DNA of 64,000 bases from NCBI GenBank assembly GCA_029565735.1, contig JAKQNO010000092.1:1-64000 (forward strand), written 5' to 3'. Every line of letters begins with the position of its first letter. Position 1 is the stretch's first letter. The notes under the pieces are model-generated. The model was not told the origin of the DNA, searched no databases, and saw only the letters and a program-made list of their open reading frames with translations. The position numbers and the translations under genes were made by a program. This DNA is from a bacterium. Its GTDB lineage: Bacteria; Oederibacteriota; PGYV01. Positions 33,218 through 42,489 of the stretch are shown here, in pieces.

Positions 33218-35540
33218 ATTGGTTTACTCCGTTTGACCAGATTTTTTCAAGTTCTTCCGTTGTCACAGAAATTTTCTTTGAATTTGATTTCGCGGCCCAG
33301 TCAATATTTATAATAAGTTTGTCGCCGCCGGTTTTTCCAAGTTCGCTTATCACTACATTGTTTTTGGCGCCAAGTTTTTTCAGCTTATGCACGTTCTCTT
33401 TTGCGCACGTTACAATAATCCTGGACTGGGTTTCGCCGAACAAAAGCGAATCCGGCCTCATGTCGCTCTGCAGGTCCACATACGCGCCTATTACGGAATC
33501 ACCGTGCACCTTTCCTGTTATGCAGCATTCGGCAAGCGCCACCGCAAGGCCGCCCTTGGAAATATCGTGCGCGGACTTAACATAACCCGCCTTAATTCCG
33601 TCGCGGACTGTTTTCTGCACCTTTGCTTCAAGAAGAAGGTCAATATCTGGCACCGGCCCTTTTATAAGGCCGTGCACCACTTTTAAGTATTCAGAAGCGC
33701 CTATTTCGTCTTTGGTATGGCCTATCATAAGTATCACGTCTTCGTTGTTTTTAAAGTACTGCTTTACAAACCTTTTTTCTTTTCCTTTTATGTATCCCAC
33801 CATGCCGACCGTGGGAGTGGGGAAAATAGCGCCGCTTGGGCTTTCGTTATAAAAACTTACGTTGCCGGATATTACCGGGGTTTTCATAACTTCAGCAGCC
33901 GCAGACATGCCTTCAACCGCTTTTTCAAACTGCCAGAAAATTTCAGGATTTTCCGGATTACCGAAATTAAGGCAGTTGGTAAAAGCCGCGGGCTCCGCTC
34001 CGGAACAGCTTACGTTTCTTGCGGATTCCGCGATGGCTATGGCTCCGCCTTTATACGGGTCAAGATAAGTATACCTTCCGTTGCAGTCAACCGAAGTTGC
34101 TATCATAAAATCCCTGTTCTTAACGTCTATTACAGCGGCGTCAGAGCCGGGCAATGTCACGGTGTTTGTCTGCACCATGTGGTCATATTCTTCCCAGATC
34201 GCCGCTTTTGAAGCTATGTTGGGCGAACCGATAAGTTTCTTTAACGTGGCAGTAAGGTCATCGGGGGCCTGTATCTTATCGGGATCTATATTGCTTGTTT
34301 CAAGATATTTCGGTTTTACGCCTTTCTGGTGTTTAAGCGGGAAAAGCGGGTGCTTGCTGTCTGTCAGTGGGAAATTTGGCATATCCGCCACTTTCTTTCC
34401 TTTTTCAATTATGACAAGGTGCGGTTTCTTTATAACTTTTCCTATAACCACCGCGTGAAGCCCCCACTTGCTTAAAACTTTTTCAACCTGTTTTTCCTTG
34501 CCTTTCTTGGCAACCAGAAGCATTCGCTCCTGCGATTCGGATAACATTATTTCGTACGCGTTCATATTTTTCTCGCGCTGGGGTATTTTGTCCATCCACA
34601 GTTCTATTCCCACGCCGCCCCTGTACGCCATTTCAGTGCCGCTTGAAGTTAAGCCTGCGGCGCCCATATCCTGTATGCCTTCCATAATATCAAGGTCAAT
34701 AAGTTCAAGCGTCGCTTCAAGAAGAAGTTTTTCCATAAACGGGTCGGCAACCTGAACATTGCTGCGTTTTTCAGCCGTTTCTTCGGTCAATTCCGCAGAA
34801 GCAAAAGTGGCGCCGTGAATGCCGTCGCGCCCCGTGGCTGCCCCGATATACATAACCGAATTGCCTATTCCCCTGGCGGTCGCCTTAATTATTTTTTTCT
34901 TTTCAACAACGCCTATCGTCATCGCGTTTACAAGGCAGTTGTCTTCGTAGCACTCTTCAAACACCGTTTCTCCGGCAACCGTGGGCACGCCCACGCAGTT
35001 TCCGTAAAACGCGATGCCTTTGACAACGCCGGGAAGAAGGCGCTGGGTATTTTTTGATTTTGGATTTCCAAACCGCAGCGAATTTAGGTTGGCAACAGGC
35101 CTTGCCCCCATTGTGAAAACATCCCTTAATATCCCGCCCACGCCGGTCGCCGCGCCCTGAAAGGGTTCCACAGCTGACGGATGGTTGTGCGATTCAATTT
35201 TAAAAGCAACGGCAAGGTCAGTGCCGCTGTCTATGATGCCGGCGTTTTCTCCGGGCCCCTGAATCACGTATTTTCCCTTATGCGGAAATTTTTTCAGGGT
35301 CGTCTTGCTGTGCTTGTAGCTGCAGTGTTCCGACCACATCGCGGAAAAAATTCCAAGTTCGACATACGTCGGGGTGCGCCCCATTATTTTAAGGATGTTT
35401 TCGTATTCACCTTCCTTAAAACCGTGTTCTTTTATTATTTCCGGCGTTATTTCAAAACCGTTATATTCTATCTGCATTTCTTTTTCTTTAACAGCTGTCT
35501 TTTTCGCCTTTTTTGCCTTTTTCGCAATTTTCCGGGCCAT
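33210..35540 (-). CDS. purL: Phosphoribosylformylglycinamidine synthase, large subunit (small PurL type)
   Basis: A 776-residue ATP-dependent synthase of the type that needs separate PurS and Pur[18 protein letters not shown] near 70-86 is typical. [31 protein letters not shown] and the later NVSFYNES motif bind substrate and ATP. The first 20 residues are an extra Lys/Ala-rich tail ([20 protein letters not shown]); AAGGAG seven bases before the ATG at 35540 supports this start over an inner Met. It turns FGAR into FGAM. Both partner genes are directly upstream. Confidence 0.95.
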   Translation of the reverse strand: MARKIAKKAKKAKKTAVKEKEMQIEYNGFEITPEIIKEHGFKEGEYENILKIMGRTPTYVELGIFSAMWSEHCSYKHSKTTLKKFPHKGKYVIQGPGENAGIIDSGTDLAVAFKIESHNHPSAVEPFQGAATGVGGILRDVFTMGARPVANLNSLRFGNPKSKNTQRLLPGVVKGIAFYGNCVGVPTVAGETVFEECYEDNCLVNAMTIGVVEKKKIIKATARGIGNSVMYIGAATGRDGIHGATFASAELTEETAEKRSNVQVADPFMEKLLLEATLELIDLDIMEGIQDMGAAGLTSSGTEMAYRGGVGIELWMDKIPQREKNMNAYEIMLSESQERMLLVAKKGKEKQVEKVLSKWGLHAVVIGKVIKKPHLVIIEKGKKVADMPNFPLTDSKHPLFPLKHQKGVKPKYLETSNIDPDKIQAPDDLTATLKKLIGSPNIASKAAIWEEYDHMVQTNTVTLPGSDAAVIDVKNRDFMIATSVDCNGRYTYLDPYKGGAIAIAESARNVSCSGAEPAAFTNCLNFGNPENPEIFWQFEKAVEGMSAAAEVMKTPVISGNVSFYNESPSGAIFPTPTVGMVGYIKGKEKRFVKQYFKNNEDVILMIGHTKDEIGASEYLKVVHGLIKGPVPDIDLLLEAKVQKTVRDGIKAGYVKSAHDISKGGLAVALAECCITGKVHGDSVIGAYVDLQSDMRPDSLLFGETQSRIIVTCAKENVHKLKKLGAKNNVVISELGKTGGDKLIINIDWAAKSNSKKISVTTEELEKIWSNGVNQYV

Positions 35541-35550
35541 CTTTATCTCC

Positions 35551-36264
35551 TTAGGCTTTCTTGATGTAATTTACGATGGATTCAAAAACCAGCCTGCCGT
35601 CCGTGGAACCAAGTTCGTTGGTCATCGCGCGTTCCGGATGCGGCATCATTCCAAGCACATTGCCGCGGTTATTGGTGATTCCCGCAATTCCGTAAACCGA
35701 ACCGTTAGGGTTTGTGTTTTCGTTAATATTACCTTTCGCGTCGCAGTAGCGGAAAGCTATCTGATCGTTTTTAATAAGCGCGTTTAAGCCTTTATCATCA
35801 GTGAAGTAATTGCCTTCCTGATGCGCTATAGGAACCTTTATAACCTGCCCTTTGGCAAACTTATTGGTAAAAGGGGTGTCTGTATTTTCAACTGACAGAT
35901 TGATATACTTGCAGATGAATTTAAGGTTTTTATTTACAAGCATGGCGCCGGGCAATATTCCTGCTTCAAGCAGAATCTGAAAACCGTTGCAGATTCCTAT
36001 GACATACTTCCCTTTTTTCTCCGAAAAACTTTTCATACCGTCCATTACGCGCGCGAACCTTGCGATGGCGCCGGACCTTAAATAATCGCCGTAAGAAAAA
36101 CCTCCCGGCACTATTATCACGTCAAACTTATTTAACGCGGATTTATCGGAATCGTGCCAAATGTATTCAACGCTTTGGTTTACTTCTTCAACGGCCCACC
36201 TGCAGTCAGCGTCGCAGTTTGAGCCCGGAAATACTATCACACCAAATTTCATTTTTGCCGGCAT
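35551..36264 (-). CDS. purQ: Phosphoribosylformylglycinamidine synthase, glutaminase subunit
   Basis: A 237-residue class I glutamine amidotransferase giving ammonia to Pur[11 protein letters not shown] at the start and [12 protein letters not shown] are PurQ signatures. The nucleophile Cys is in [13 protein letters not shown] (about residue 93). His and Glu of the triad are in MMPHPERA near the end. AAGGAG lies seven bases before the ATG. It stands 10 bases before purL and 18 after purS, so all three subunits come from one message. Confidence 0.95.
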   Translation of the reverse strand: MPAKMKFGVIVFPGSNCDADCRWAVEEVNQSVEYIWHDSDKSALNKFDVIIVPGGFSYGDYLRSGAIARFARVMDGMKSFSEKKGKYVIGICNGFQILLEAGILPGAMLVNKNLKFICKYINLSVENTDTPFTNKFAKGQVIKVPIAHQEGNYFTDDKGLNALIKNDQIAFRYCDAKGNINENTNPNGSVYGIAGITNNRGNVLGMMPHPERAMTNELGSTDGRLVFESIVNYIKKA

Positions 36265-36282
36265 TATAGGCTCCTTGGGATA

Positions 36283-36525
36283 TTATTCCACCCTGAATGT
36301 GTATTTTTCAATATTTGGATTTGCAAGCAGTTTGTCGCAGATTTCATCAACTTTTTTTTCAAGTTTGGCGGATTTCGCGTCCTTTGTCTCTATTTCGATA
36401 AATTTGCCCACTTTGACTTCTTCGATGTTTTTGTACCCCATCTTTTCAAGGGCATTGCCGATCGTTTTTCCCTGTGGGTCCAGGATGCCTTCTTTAAGAG
36501 TGACATAAATTTTAACTTTTGCCAT
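36283..36525 (-). CDS. purS: Phosphoribosylformylglycinamidine synthase subunit PurS
   Basis: An 80-residue protein of the normal PurS size. VYVTLKEGILDPQGKTIGNA-type start is seen (KIYVTLKEGILDPQGKTI), followed by ALEKMGYKNIEEVKVGKFIE. PurS dimers bridge PurL and PurQ in the FGAM synthase complex. AAGGAG precedes the ATG by about nine bases. It is the first gene of purS-purQ-purL-purF, about 40 bases after the promoter at 36573-36600. Confidence 0.92.
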   Translation of the reverse strand: MAKVKIYVTLKEGILDPQGKTIGNALEKMGYKNIEEVKVGKFIEIETKDAKSAKLEKKVDEICDKLLANPNIEKYTFRVE

Positions 36526-36572
36526 GTTCCGGATTCTCCTTGCAGTAAAGTGTGGAAAAAAATGACAGGATT

Positions 36573-36600
36573 ATTATATAGCAACGGGCGGAATTTTCAA
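36573..36600 (-). promoter_or_regulatory. Sigma-70-type promoter of the purine operon
   Basis: On the minus strand TTGAAA (36600-36595), a 16-base spacer and TATAAT (36578-36573) precede purS. No PurR box or purine riboswitch was recognised in the short leader. Confidence 0.7.
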
Positions 36601-36667
36601 GGGGATTTTAAGAAGTGCGTAAAAATTCATCTGATTTAAAAGTATGTTAACCGGATTTTCTGCCGGA

Positions 36668-36934
36668 CTAAATATTTCTGTATATTTCCCGGCGGTGCCC
36701 TATTGCAACAATCACAACTTTTTTATTTTTTTCATCTATTTCATAGACTATCCTGTAATTTCCCTGCCTTATCCTGTAATATTCTTCTTTCATCCGTAAT
36801 TTTTCGCATCCCGGAGGTTTCGGGGCTGAACCAAGCTCTAACATCCTTTTTTTTACAGATGCAAGTTCAGGCATCCCGGCCGGCGCTGATTTCAGCCATT
36901 TATATGCGCTTCTTGAAAGTTCAATACTATACAT
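36668..36934 (-). CDS. RelE/ParE-family toxin
   Basis: An 88-residue RelE-superfamily protein. The start MYSIELSRSAYKWLK, the strand CEKLRMKEEYYRIRQGNYRIVYEID and the end VVIVAIGHRREIYRNI give the typical fold and basic catalytic face (YRIR, HRR). Most such toxins cut mRNA in the ribosome. The frame is open 12 codons more, but the ATG at 36934 lies eight bases inside the antitoxin gene, the usual arrangement. It is the downstream gene of a two-gene operon. Confidence 0.85.
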   Translation of the reverse strand: MYSIELSRSAYKWLKSAPAGMPELASVKKRMLELGSAPKPPGCEKLRMKEEYYRIRQGNYRIVYEIDEKNKKVVIVAIGHRREIYRNI

Positions 36935-37181
36935 GCTTCTTTTTACCGTAAAAACCCAATTCTTCAGCAACGCTTTTCAGCTCTATCGTATTATCTTTCT
37001 CGTTACGCTCATAATTCTGAATACTTAAAAGGTCTTCTTTAAGTTCTTCCCTTTCAATTTCATCAAGTATCGCTTTTTCAATAAATGATTTCATCATAAA
37101 ACCCCTTGAACGGCAGAAATCTTTCATAAGGTCGCGGACATCTTTGTCAACCTTCATCGTAAAAGTAACATTTTTTTGCAT
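36927..37181 (-). CDS. Ribbon-helix-helix antitoxin
   Basis: An 84-residue protein. Its first 45 residues (NVTFTMKVDKDVRDLMKDFC, GFMMKSFIEKAILDEI) fit a ribbon-helix-helix DNA-binding fold. The acidic rest wraps the toxin in relatives. GGAGG lies before the ATG. It overlaps the toxin by eight bases. It probably binds the 14-bp palindrome at 37238-37251 next to the promoter and represses its own operon. Confidence 0.8.
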   Translation of the reverse strand: MQKNVTFTMKVDKDVRDLMKDFCRSRGFMMKSFIEKAILDEIEREELKEDLLSIQNYERNEKDNTIELKSVAEELGFYGKKKHV

Positions 37182-37208
37182 TCTTTTCCTCCTTTACAGT
37201 AATAACTA

Positions 37209-37251
37209 TTTATATCCTAAAAAGACAAATAAAACAAGTATTAAATAATAC
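37209..37251 (-). promoter_or_regulatory. Promoter and operator candidate of the toxin-antitoxin operon
   Basis: On the minus strand TTGTTT (37237-37232), a 17-base spacer and TATAAA (37214-37209) form a promoter. Directly upstream, abutting the -35, lies GTATTA-AA-TAATAC (37238-37251), a likely operator for the antitoxin. Confidence 0.5.
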
Positions 37252-37265
37252 CACAAAATATTATC

Positions 37266-38009
37266 TTACCTAAACTCCGTAATATTACCCCTGTACTTCT
37301 TGGGTATTAACTGCTGCTGCAGTTTGGAGTTATGCCTGGACTTAATTTCCATCGCCTTAAAATACGCCTTCCACATATCCGCGTACTTTGTCTCGTCATC
37401 AGCGGCGCCGTTTAATTCCAGCGATTCCACCGGTTTTATGGCACATTTCCCGCCGTCATAAAACGCCGCCAGATTTCTTACCACATCGTGTATTATCCAT
37501 TTCTGCGAACCAAAACGCGTCCTAAAATGCGGGATAATTACAGGTAATATATTGGCATCCGGGTTTATCTTCGCGTAATAGATACCGCCCGCGTCGGCAA
37601 ACCGCACAAAACCCAGCATTCTGTGGCCTTCGTGCTTAACGCGCTGAGCCGCGCGCAGCACGGGTATCACATTATCATCCGCAAGCAGTTTATTGACATC
37701 ATTACCTTTTTCCCTGCCGGTATTAATATATCTGTAAATATGCATTTCAATGTCCGGCATTTCGGATAAAAACGCGTGCACCGTGTTTTCAAAAGTTTCC
37801 GCGCTTATCTTTTCAATTATCGCCTTTTTCATAAGCATGTACTTTTTTTCTTCGGCTGCTGTGTGTCTTTCATCAGAAAAAAGGTTTAAAGTTGCGCTGC
37901 CCGTGTCAGTCCTGCATATGGAAGCGGGTTCATCGCCTGATTTAAAAATGTCATATAACACAGTTAAATAACCTTCAAACGTGCCGTCATACACATAACT
38001 TTTCTGCAT
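37266..38009 (-). CDS. DUF4130 / TIGR03915-type putative DNA-repair protein
   Basis: A 247-residue protein of the DUF4130 family, which is nearly always beside a radical SAM protein of the TIGR03916 type, as here. The start YVYDGTFEGYLTVLYDIF, the middle LGFVRFADAGGIYYAKINPDANILPVI and HFRTRFGSQKWIIHDVVRN are family signatures. In some genomes it is fused to or near a UdgX-like uracil-DNA glycosylase; none is seen here. It begins one base after the radical SAM stop. The chemistry is not known to me; DNA repair or modification is the family label. Confidence 0.8.
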   Translation of the reverse strand: MQKSYVYDGTFEGYLTVLYDIFKSGDEPASICRTDTGSATLNLFSDERHTAAEEKKYMLMKKAIIEKISAETFENTVHAFLSEMPDIEMHIYRYINTGREKGNDVNKLLADDNVIPVLRAAQRVKHEGHRMLGFVRFADAGGIYYAKINPDANILPVIIPHFRTRFGSQKWIIHDVVRNLAAFYDGGKCAIKPVESLELNGAADDETKYADMWKAYFKAMEIKSRHNSKLQQQLIPKKYRGNITEFR

Positions 38010-39296
38010 CTATAACTCCCCTGTTATGCTTTTAAGAGTATCTTCCGGGGCGGGCAATAAAACCGCTTCCGGCTTAAAAAGCGAAAGCTGCTCATAGCGC
38101 TGCTTTGGGGCGTCAAGAAGCCGCGCGGAAATCACCCTGCCCGAAAACCTGCCTTCAAACGCGCTTTTGCCTTTGGCTGTTATAAAAAACCTTGCGCGTT
38201 TCATCACAATCCCCAGTTTTTTCAGGTCATCCACCCCTATCGCGCACGCCCTTCTTGCCTTAATAATCCGCTGAGCGGAGCGCACGCCGATGCCCGGCAC
38301 CCTTAACAGTTTTTCGTAATCCGCGGTATTTATTTCAACCGGAAACTGCTCCATGTGCCTTAAAGCCCACGCCGCCTTTGGGTCAAAACGGGTGTCAAAA
38401 TTCGGATGCTCTTCATCAAGCAGTTCATCAGCTTTAAATTTGTAAAACCTTAACAGCCAGTCCGCCTGATAAAGCCGGTGTTCCCGCAGAAGCGGGGAAT
38501 TAACAGGCACGGGAAGCCGGCTGTCATTATTGACGTGGATATAGGAAGAGTAATAGACGCGTTTTAAATTCATGCCTGTGTACATATTCTCGCTTAAAGA
38601 AATTATCTGTTTGTCCGTGTCGCCCGTGGCGCCCACTATAAGCTGCGTGCTTTGCCCGGCAGGCGCAAAACTTTTTCTGCTGAATTTATCCGCTTTTGAT
38701 TCAATAATTTTTTCTTTTATGTGGCCCATAGGCGCTGTTATATCAGCCATTTTTTTGTCCGGCGCCAGCAGTTTAAGCCCGCTGTCGCTTGGAAGTTCCA
38801 TATTTATGCTTAACCTGTCCGCCAGCAGCCCGGCTTCATCCAACACCTCCTGCGACGCGCCCGGAATTGCCTTTATGTGTATGTAGCCGTTAAAAAGGTG
38901 GTCCTGCCGCAGTATCCTTACAGCCCGCACCATAAGTTCCATGGTAAAATCCGCGTTTTTTACGACCCCGGAGCTTAAAAAAAGCCCTTCTATATAATTG
39001 CGCTTATAAAAATTTATGGTTATATCGGCAAGTTCCTGCGGGGTAAATGCCGCGCGTTTTATATCATTGCTTTTTCTGTTTATACAGTACGCGCAGTCAT
39101 AAATACAGTTATTGGTCAGCAATACTTTCAGGAGCGAAATGCACCTGCCGTCAGCGGTGAAAGTATGGCAAATACCGGCCTTTGCCGCGCTTCCTATTCC
39201 GCCCTTTATCCCTGCCCTGTCAGTTCCGCTGGAAGAACACGATACATCATATTTCGCGCTTTCTCCCAGTATTAAAAGCTTTTCCGCCGGTTCCAT
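38010..39296 (-). CDS. Radical SAM protein, putative DNA modification/repair
   Basis: A 428-residue protein. The [4Fe-4S]-SAM motif CxxxCxxC is at Cys64, 68 and 71 (NNCIYDCAYCINR). The barrel runs to about 290. A helix-hairpin-helix DNA-binding motif is near 335-357 (LLRVPGIGVRSAQRIIKARR). This fits the TIGR03916 family, predicted to act on DNA. GGAGG lies five bases before the ATG. The promoter overlaps a 27-bp palindrome at 39311-39337. The downstream DUF4130 gene is co-transcribed. Confidence 0.85.
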   Translation of the reverse strand: MEPAEKLLILGESAKYDVSCSSSGTDRAGIKGGIGSAAKAGICHTFTADGRCISLLKVLLTNNCIYDCAYCINRKSNDIKRAAFTPQELADITINFYKRNYIEGLFLSSGVVKNADFTMELMVRAVRILRQDHLFNGYIHIKAIPGASQEVLDEAGLLADRLSINMELPSDSGLKLLAPDKKMADITAPMGHIKEKIIESKADKFSRKSFAPAGQSTQLIVGATGDTDKQIISLSENMYTGMNLKRVYYSSYIHVNNDSRLPVPVNSPLLREHRLYQADWLLRFYKFKADELLDEEHPNFDTRFDPKAAWALRHMEQFPVEINTADYEKLLRVPGIGVRSAQRIIKARRACAIGVDDLKKLGIVMKRARFFITAKGKSAFEGRFSGRVISARLLDAPKQRYEQLSLFKPEAVLLPAPEDTLKSITGEL

Positions 39297-39310
39297 TTTT
39301 GCCTCCGCTT

Positions 39311-39337
39311 AAAGTGTATACATATAGTATACACTTT
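39311..39337. promoter_or_regulatory. 27-bp palindrome over the radical SAM promoter
   Basis: AAAGTGTATAC (39311-39321) and GTATACACTTT (39327-39337) are perfect mirror arms around ATATA. On the minus strand TTGATT, a 16-base spacer and TATACT place the -10 inside the palindrome, so a bound dimer would block the operon. It does not fit the LexA boxes I know. Confidence 0.65.
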
Positions 39338-39388
39338 GTATATATTTAATCAAGGCAAAACTGAATTCCGTCTGACATTTATGTGCCG

Positions 39389-39417
39389 TTGACGCAAATA
39401 GCCATTTATGCTAATAT
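39389..39417 (+). promoter_or_regulatory. Promoter of the CvpA-like gene
   Basis: TTGACG (39389-39394), a 17-base spacer and TAATAT (39412-39417) precede the TTG start at 39450 by about 30 bases. Confidence 0.6.
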
Positions 39418-39449
39418 TCTTTAATTAATTATCTTATAAGGAGCGTGCT

Positions 39450-39953
39450 TTGAACTACATAGACATAATACTCTGCATAGTTGTCTTTTTCGCTTTTCTT
39501 ATAGGATGGAAAACGCGCGGAATGATAATTATGATGGTCCCCGCGGCGCTTTTGGCGGGAATAATCACTGCCAATCTTGGCTATGTGCCATTTTCAAAAA
39601 TACTCACTTTTATGCACGCGCCGGAAAAAAGGCTGCTTCTTGCGTACACTCTGATATTCCTGACAGCAAGCACCGCCGTTGTTTTTTTCTTTATGGCAAT
39701 GGTAAAGGCGTTTGACTTTTTCGCGCTTGCGTTTGTTGACAGGGCCGTGGGGGCGGTTTTAATAATCTCTTTCGCGCTTATCGTATCAATGTATTCTTTT
39801 TCACTGCTTGAGCAAAAGATGGAAAAAAATACGGGTTTTCAGCAGGCGCTTTCAGATTCAAAGGTGTATTCACTGTCATCAAAATATCTTGGGTTTGCCG
39901 GAAAAATCAGCGTTGACAAACAGCTTGCGGTATTAAAATCGCTTATTGACTGA
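39450..39953 (+). CDS. CvpA-family membrane protein
   Basis: A 167-residue protein with four membrane segments (about 5-20, 24-45, 62-86 and 95-113), then a soluble tail. The start NYIDIILCIVVFFAFLIGW matches the CvpA pattern (colicin V production family). Its role in most bacteria is unclear, often linked to envelope stress. The start is a TTG at 39450 with AAGGAG seven bases before it. Its last 11 bases overlap the converging zinc-ribbon/TPR gene. Confidence 0.75.
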   Translation: MNYIDIILCIVVFFAFLIGWKTRGMIIMMVPAALLAGIITANLGYVPFSKILTFMHAPEKRLLLAYTLIFLTASTAVVFFFMAMVKAFDFFALAFVDRAVGAVLIISFALIVSMYSFSLLEQKMEKNTGFQQALSDSKVYSLSSKYLGFAGKISVDKQLAVLKSLID

Positions 39954-40698
39954 TATCATCTTTCTTTTCTGTATACTCCTTTAAAATCGCGCCAAGCGCC
40001 TCTTCTGTATTTGTCTTTTTGCTTTTTCTTCTTAACCTGGTAAAAATAATCGTCCCAAGCCCCGCGGTAAAAAACGCGCCGGCAAACAGCATAATAAAAG
40101 ATGTATCTGTTTTAAACAGGACAGCGCCGGCAAACGCCGCGGCGCCAAGCACGGCAACTATTAAAAGCACCATGTTCGACATGGAATATGACTTCATACT
40201 GTAAACAAAATCATTTAAAAATTCCCCGCCTTTGGGCGGCTGAATTATCACGGCATTATTATCTTTAAACTTTTCTATGCCGGCTATAACCTTTAAAAAC
40301 CTGTCAATAGCCCCGGAATTTGCATCAGTCCTGTTTTTTTCATACCACAGTTTTATATCCTGCAGTTTTCCATAGTGGTCATAAAGCGAAATAAGATGAT
40401 TGTGCGCCAGCTCATTGTTAAAATCAAGAGCTATGGCTTTTAGAAACATATTTGCCGCGCTTTTATCGCCTTTTTTTTCAAGGGCTATGCCGTATTTTAT
40501 AAAAGCTTCCGGCCTGTCGGATATGAATTCAATTGCTTTCTTATAATTAACGGCCGCGGCTTCAGGCGAATGGTCAATTGCGTCATCGCCTTTTTTCATG
40601 AACTGCACATACAGCTGCTGCCTGTCTATGCAGTTTCCGCACATTCCGCAGTTATTGGCGTAATCGCTTATCTGAACACCGCAAAACGGGCAGATCAT
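39943..40698 (-). CDS. Zinc-ribbon TPR membrane protein
   Basis: A 251-residue protein. An N-terminal zinc ribbon has two CxxC pairs (ICPFCG, CGMCGNC). Two or three TPR-like helices follow (about 30-130: AAAVNYKKAIEFISDRPEAF, AANMFLKAIALDFNN). Two membrane helices lie at about 178-195 and 202-222, then a charged cytoplasmic tail. This architecture is common but has no assigned function. The ATG is eight bases downstream of the FN3 gene stop, so it may be the last gene of the hisI-trp-FN3 operon. Confidence 0.7.
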   Translation of the reverse strand: MICPFCGVQISDYANNCGMCGNCIDRQQLYVQFMKKGDDAIDHSPEAAAVNYKKAIEFISDRPEAFIKYGIALEKKGDKSAANMFLKAIALDFNNELAHNHLISLYDHYGKLQDIKLWYEKNRTDANSGAIDRFLKVIAGIEKFKDNNAVIIQPPKGGEFLNDFVYSMKSYSMSNMVLLIVAVLGAAAFAGAVLFKTDTSFIMLFAGAFFTAGLGTIIFTRLRRKSKKTNTEEALGAILKEYTEKKDDISQ

Positions 40699-40706
40699 AA
40701 AGCCCC

Positions 40707-42485
40707 CTATTCCACTTTGTACGGGCTTGGGAAAATTGTAAACCTGAAATTTATATACCCAAGCCAGGCGTACCCGCCGGGATATTTAAGGTATGCAACG
40801 TCAAAATTAATAAACCTGTCTATATGGGTATTGATAAGATACGTGTCCGGAAGAAAGCTGTTATTATTGATATTGGCCGGCACCACATATTCCACTTCCA
40901 CTCCCATTTTCGCGAAAAGCGGGCGCGAAAATCCTATAAAGTATGAGTTATAATTCTTTTTTTCCGTATCCGCAAACCTTGTAAGGTATGGTATAAATCC
41001 CGAATAATCGCCTATCACATAACCGCCGCTGAAGGCAAAATCCCAGAAAAGCTCCTTGCTTAACACAGCGTATACACCCATCATGGATTTAAGGGAATCC
41101 CTGTCGTTTCCTTTAATTGTCACTCCCACACCCGTTGTATCAGAACTGCCTATGCTGTCCTGAAGCATTATGGAATACGTGTATCCCACGCCCACAGACG
41201 GCACGTTTACCGTTTCATTAAGCGCGGTTAAGCGCAGGTCCGCGGAAAGCAGCCATACCCCTATTTTCGTGAAAGAATCATTTCCCTTTCGGGAATCCAC
41301 GTCATGTTCGCCGTAAATGGAGCCGATATAATATGAAAAAGCCATGTCGGCATTGATTCCAAAATTGTCAAAAATATCATTTCTGTACGCCGTGGGCATC
41401 AGCACAAGGCCCGTCCTTGGATTGGGAAAAGCAATACAGGGTTCTGTGTCCGTCTGTTCTGATTCATTATCTTTTACGTCTTTTGTTTTTACAAAGTAGT
41501 AATACTTTATTCCGCCTTTTACGCCTTCATCGTGATACGTGGTTTTGCCGGTTTCGGAAAACGCGTAGAATTCCGGCCCTGACGGGGTCGTGCCCCTGTA
41601 AATGTTGTATCCCGCAATATCAAATGAGCCTTTAAGAGGCGCTTCCCACTTTAATGTAATGCGCTCAACATCCTGATAAGCCCTGAAATTAAGGGGTTTT
41701 CCCGCGGGCGTTACTTCCGCGGCTTTAAAAACATTTTCTTCCGACATGCTTTTAAATCCGGACTCATCCGTGGCTTCAAGCTTATACGCGTATTCCGCGC
41801 CCGGCCTTATTGTTTCATCCGTAAATTCGGCCGCGGAAAGCGGCGCTTCATTCAGCAGGACAAAAGCATTGTCTTTTTCACGCCTGTAAATATTATACGC
41901 AACGCCTTCTTTAACAGCTGTCCAGCGTATTATTACCTTTGATACATCATGATTTTCAAACAAAAGCCTGTCAGGCGCAAGTTTGGGCGCCTCTTTTAAT
42001 GTTACGGCATATTCCCGCGACATCGTTATATCCGTTTCACTTTTGACGGCTTCCACTTTATACACATAAGCAGAACCCGGTAAAACCGTAATATCCGTGT
42101 ACGCGTTTCCCGCAAAAGGCGAAGGGTTTATCTTTTCAAATTCCCCGCCTTCCTGCTTTCTGTAAATATTGTAATTTATCCCTTCTGTTACGCCGGCGCT
42201 CCACGTTATTTTAAGCTTATACGGCTCCGCGTCGTCAAATAAAACGTTAAAGGGTTCAATGCCATTTTTCGCAGGCTGAATTTCCCGCGCGGCAATTTCA
42301 ACAACGGCAGTTTCAACAGGGGCCGCAGCGGGCGGTGCGGGCGTCGCGGTTGCCATAACAGGCGTCAATACCTGCGTGGCTTCAGCCGTAACGCCTATTT
42401 TTGACGTAAGCACATCTTCAGCTGACGCGATAAAGGGAAATAACACAAGCGCGATAACAGCCGCGGATTTTTTCAGGGTATTCAT
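40707..42485 (-). CDS. Exported FN3-repeat protein with barrel-like C-terminus
   Basis: A 592-residue protein. A signal peptide (KSAAVIALVLFPFIASA, cleavage near residue 21) is followed by a Pro/Ala/Thr-rich stretch. Three fibronectin-III repeats start near 80, 172 and 262 (NYNIYRKQEGGEF, AYNIYRREKDNAF, GYNIYRGTTPSG). From about 360 on, alternating aromatic strands (AFSYYIGSIYG, WDFAFSGGYVIGDY) suggest an outer-membrane beta-barrel. I use the ATG at 42485; GGAAG precedes it, and the longer frame starts inside trpG. It lies four bases after trpG although it has no metabolic tie to it. Confidence 0.75.
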   Translation of the reverse strand: MNTLKKSAAVIALVLFPFIASAEDVLTSKIGVTAEATQVLTPVMATATPAPPAAAPVETAVVEIAAREIQPAKNGIEPFNVLFDDAEPYKLKITWSAGVTEGINYNIYRKQEGGEFEKINPSPFAGNAYTDITVLPGSAYVYKVEAVKSETDITMSREYAVTLKEAPKLAPDRLLFENHDVSKVIIRWTAVKEGVAYNIYRREKDNAFVLLNEAPLSAAEFTDETIRPGAEYAYKLEATDESGFKSMSEENVFKAAEVTPAGKPLNFRAYQDVERITLKWEAPLKGSFDIAGYNIYRGTTPSGPEFYAFSETGKTTYHDEGVKGGIKYYYFVKTKDVKDNESEQTDTEPCIAFPNPRTGLVLMPTAYRNDIFDNFGINADMAFSYYIGSIYGEHDVDSRKGNDSFTKIGVWLLSADLRLTALNETVNVPSVGVGYTYSIMLQDSIGSSDTTGVGVTIKGNDRDSLKSMMGVYAVLSKELFWDFAFSGGYVIGDYSGFIPYLTRFADTEKKNYNSYFIGFSRPLFAKMGVEVEYVVPANINNNSFLPDTYLINTHIDRFINFDVAYLKYPGGYAWLGYINFRFTIFPSPYKVE

Positions 42486-42489
42486 CTTT

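Noticed and set aside
39311-39337. LexA box upstream of the repair genes
   Set aside because: The palindrome does not fit the Gram-positive or E. coli LexA patterns that I know, so the regulator is left open.
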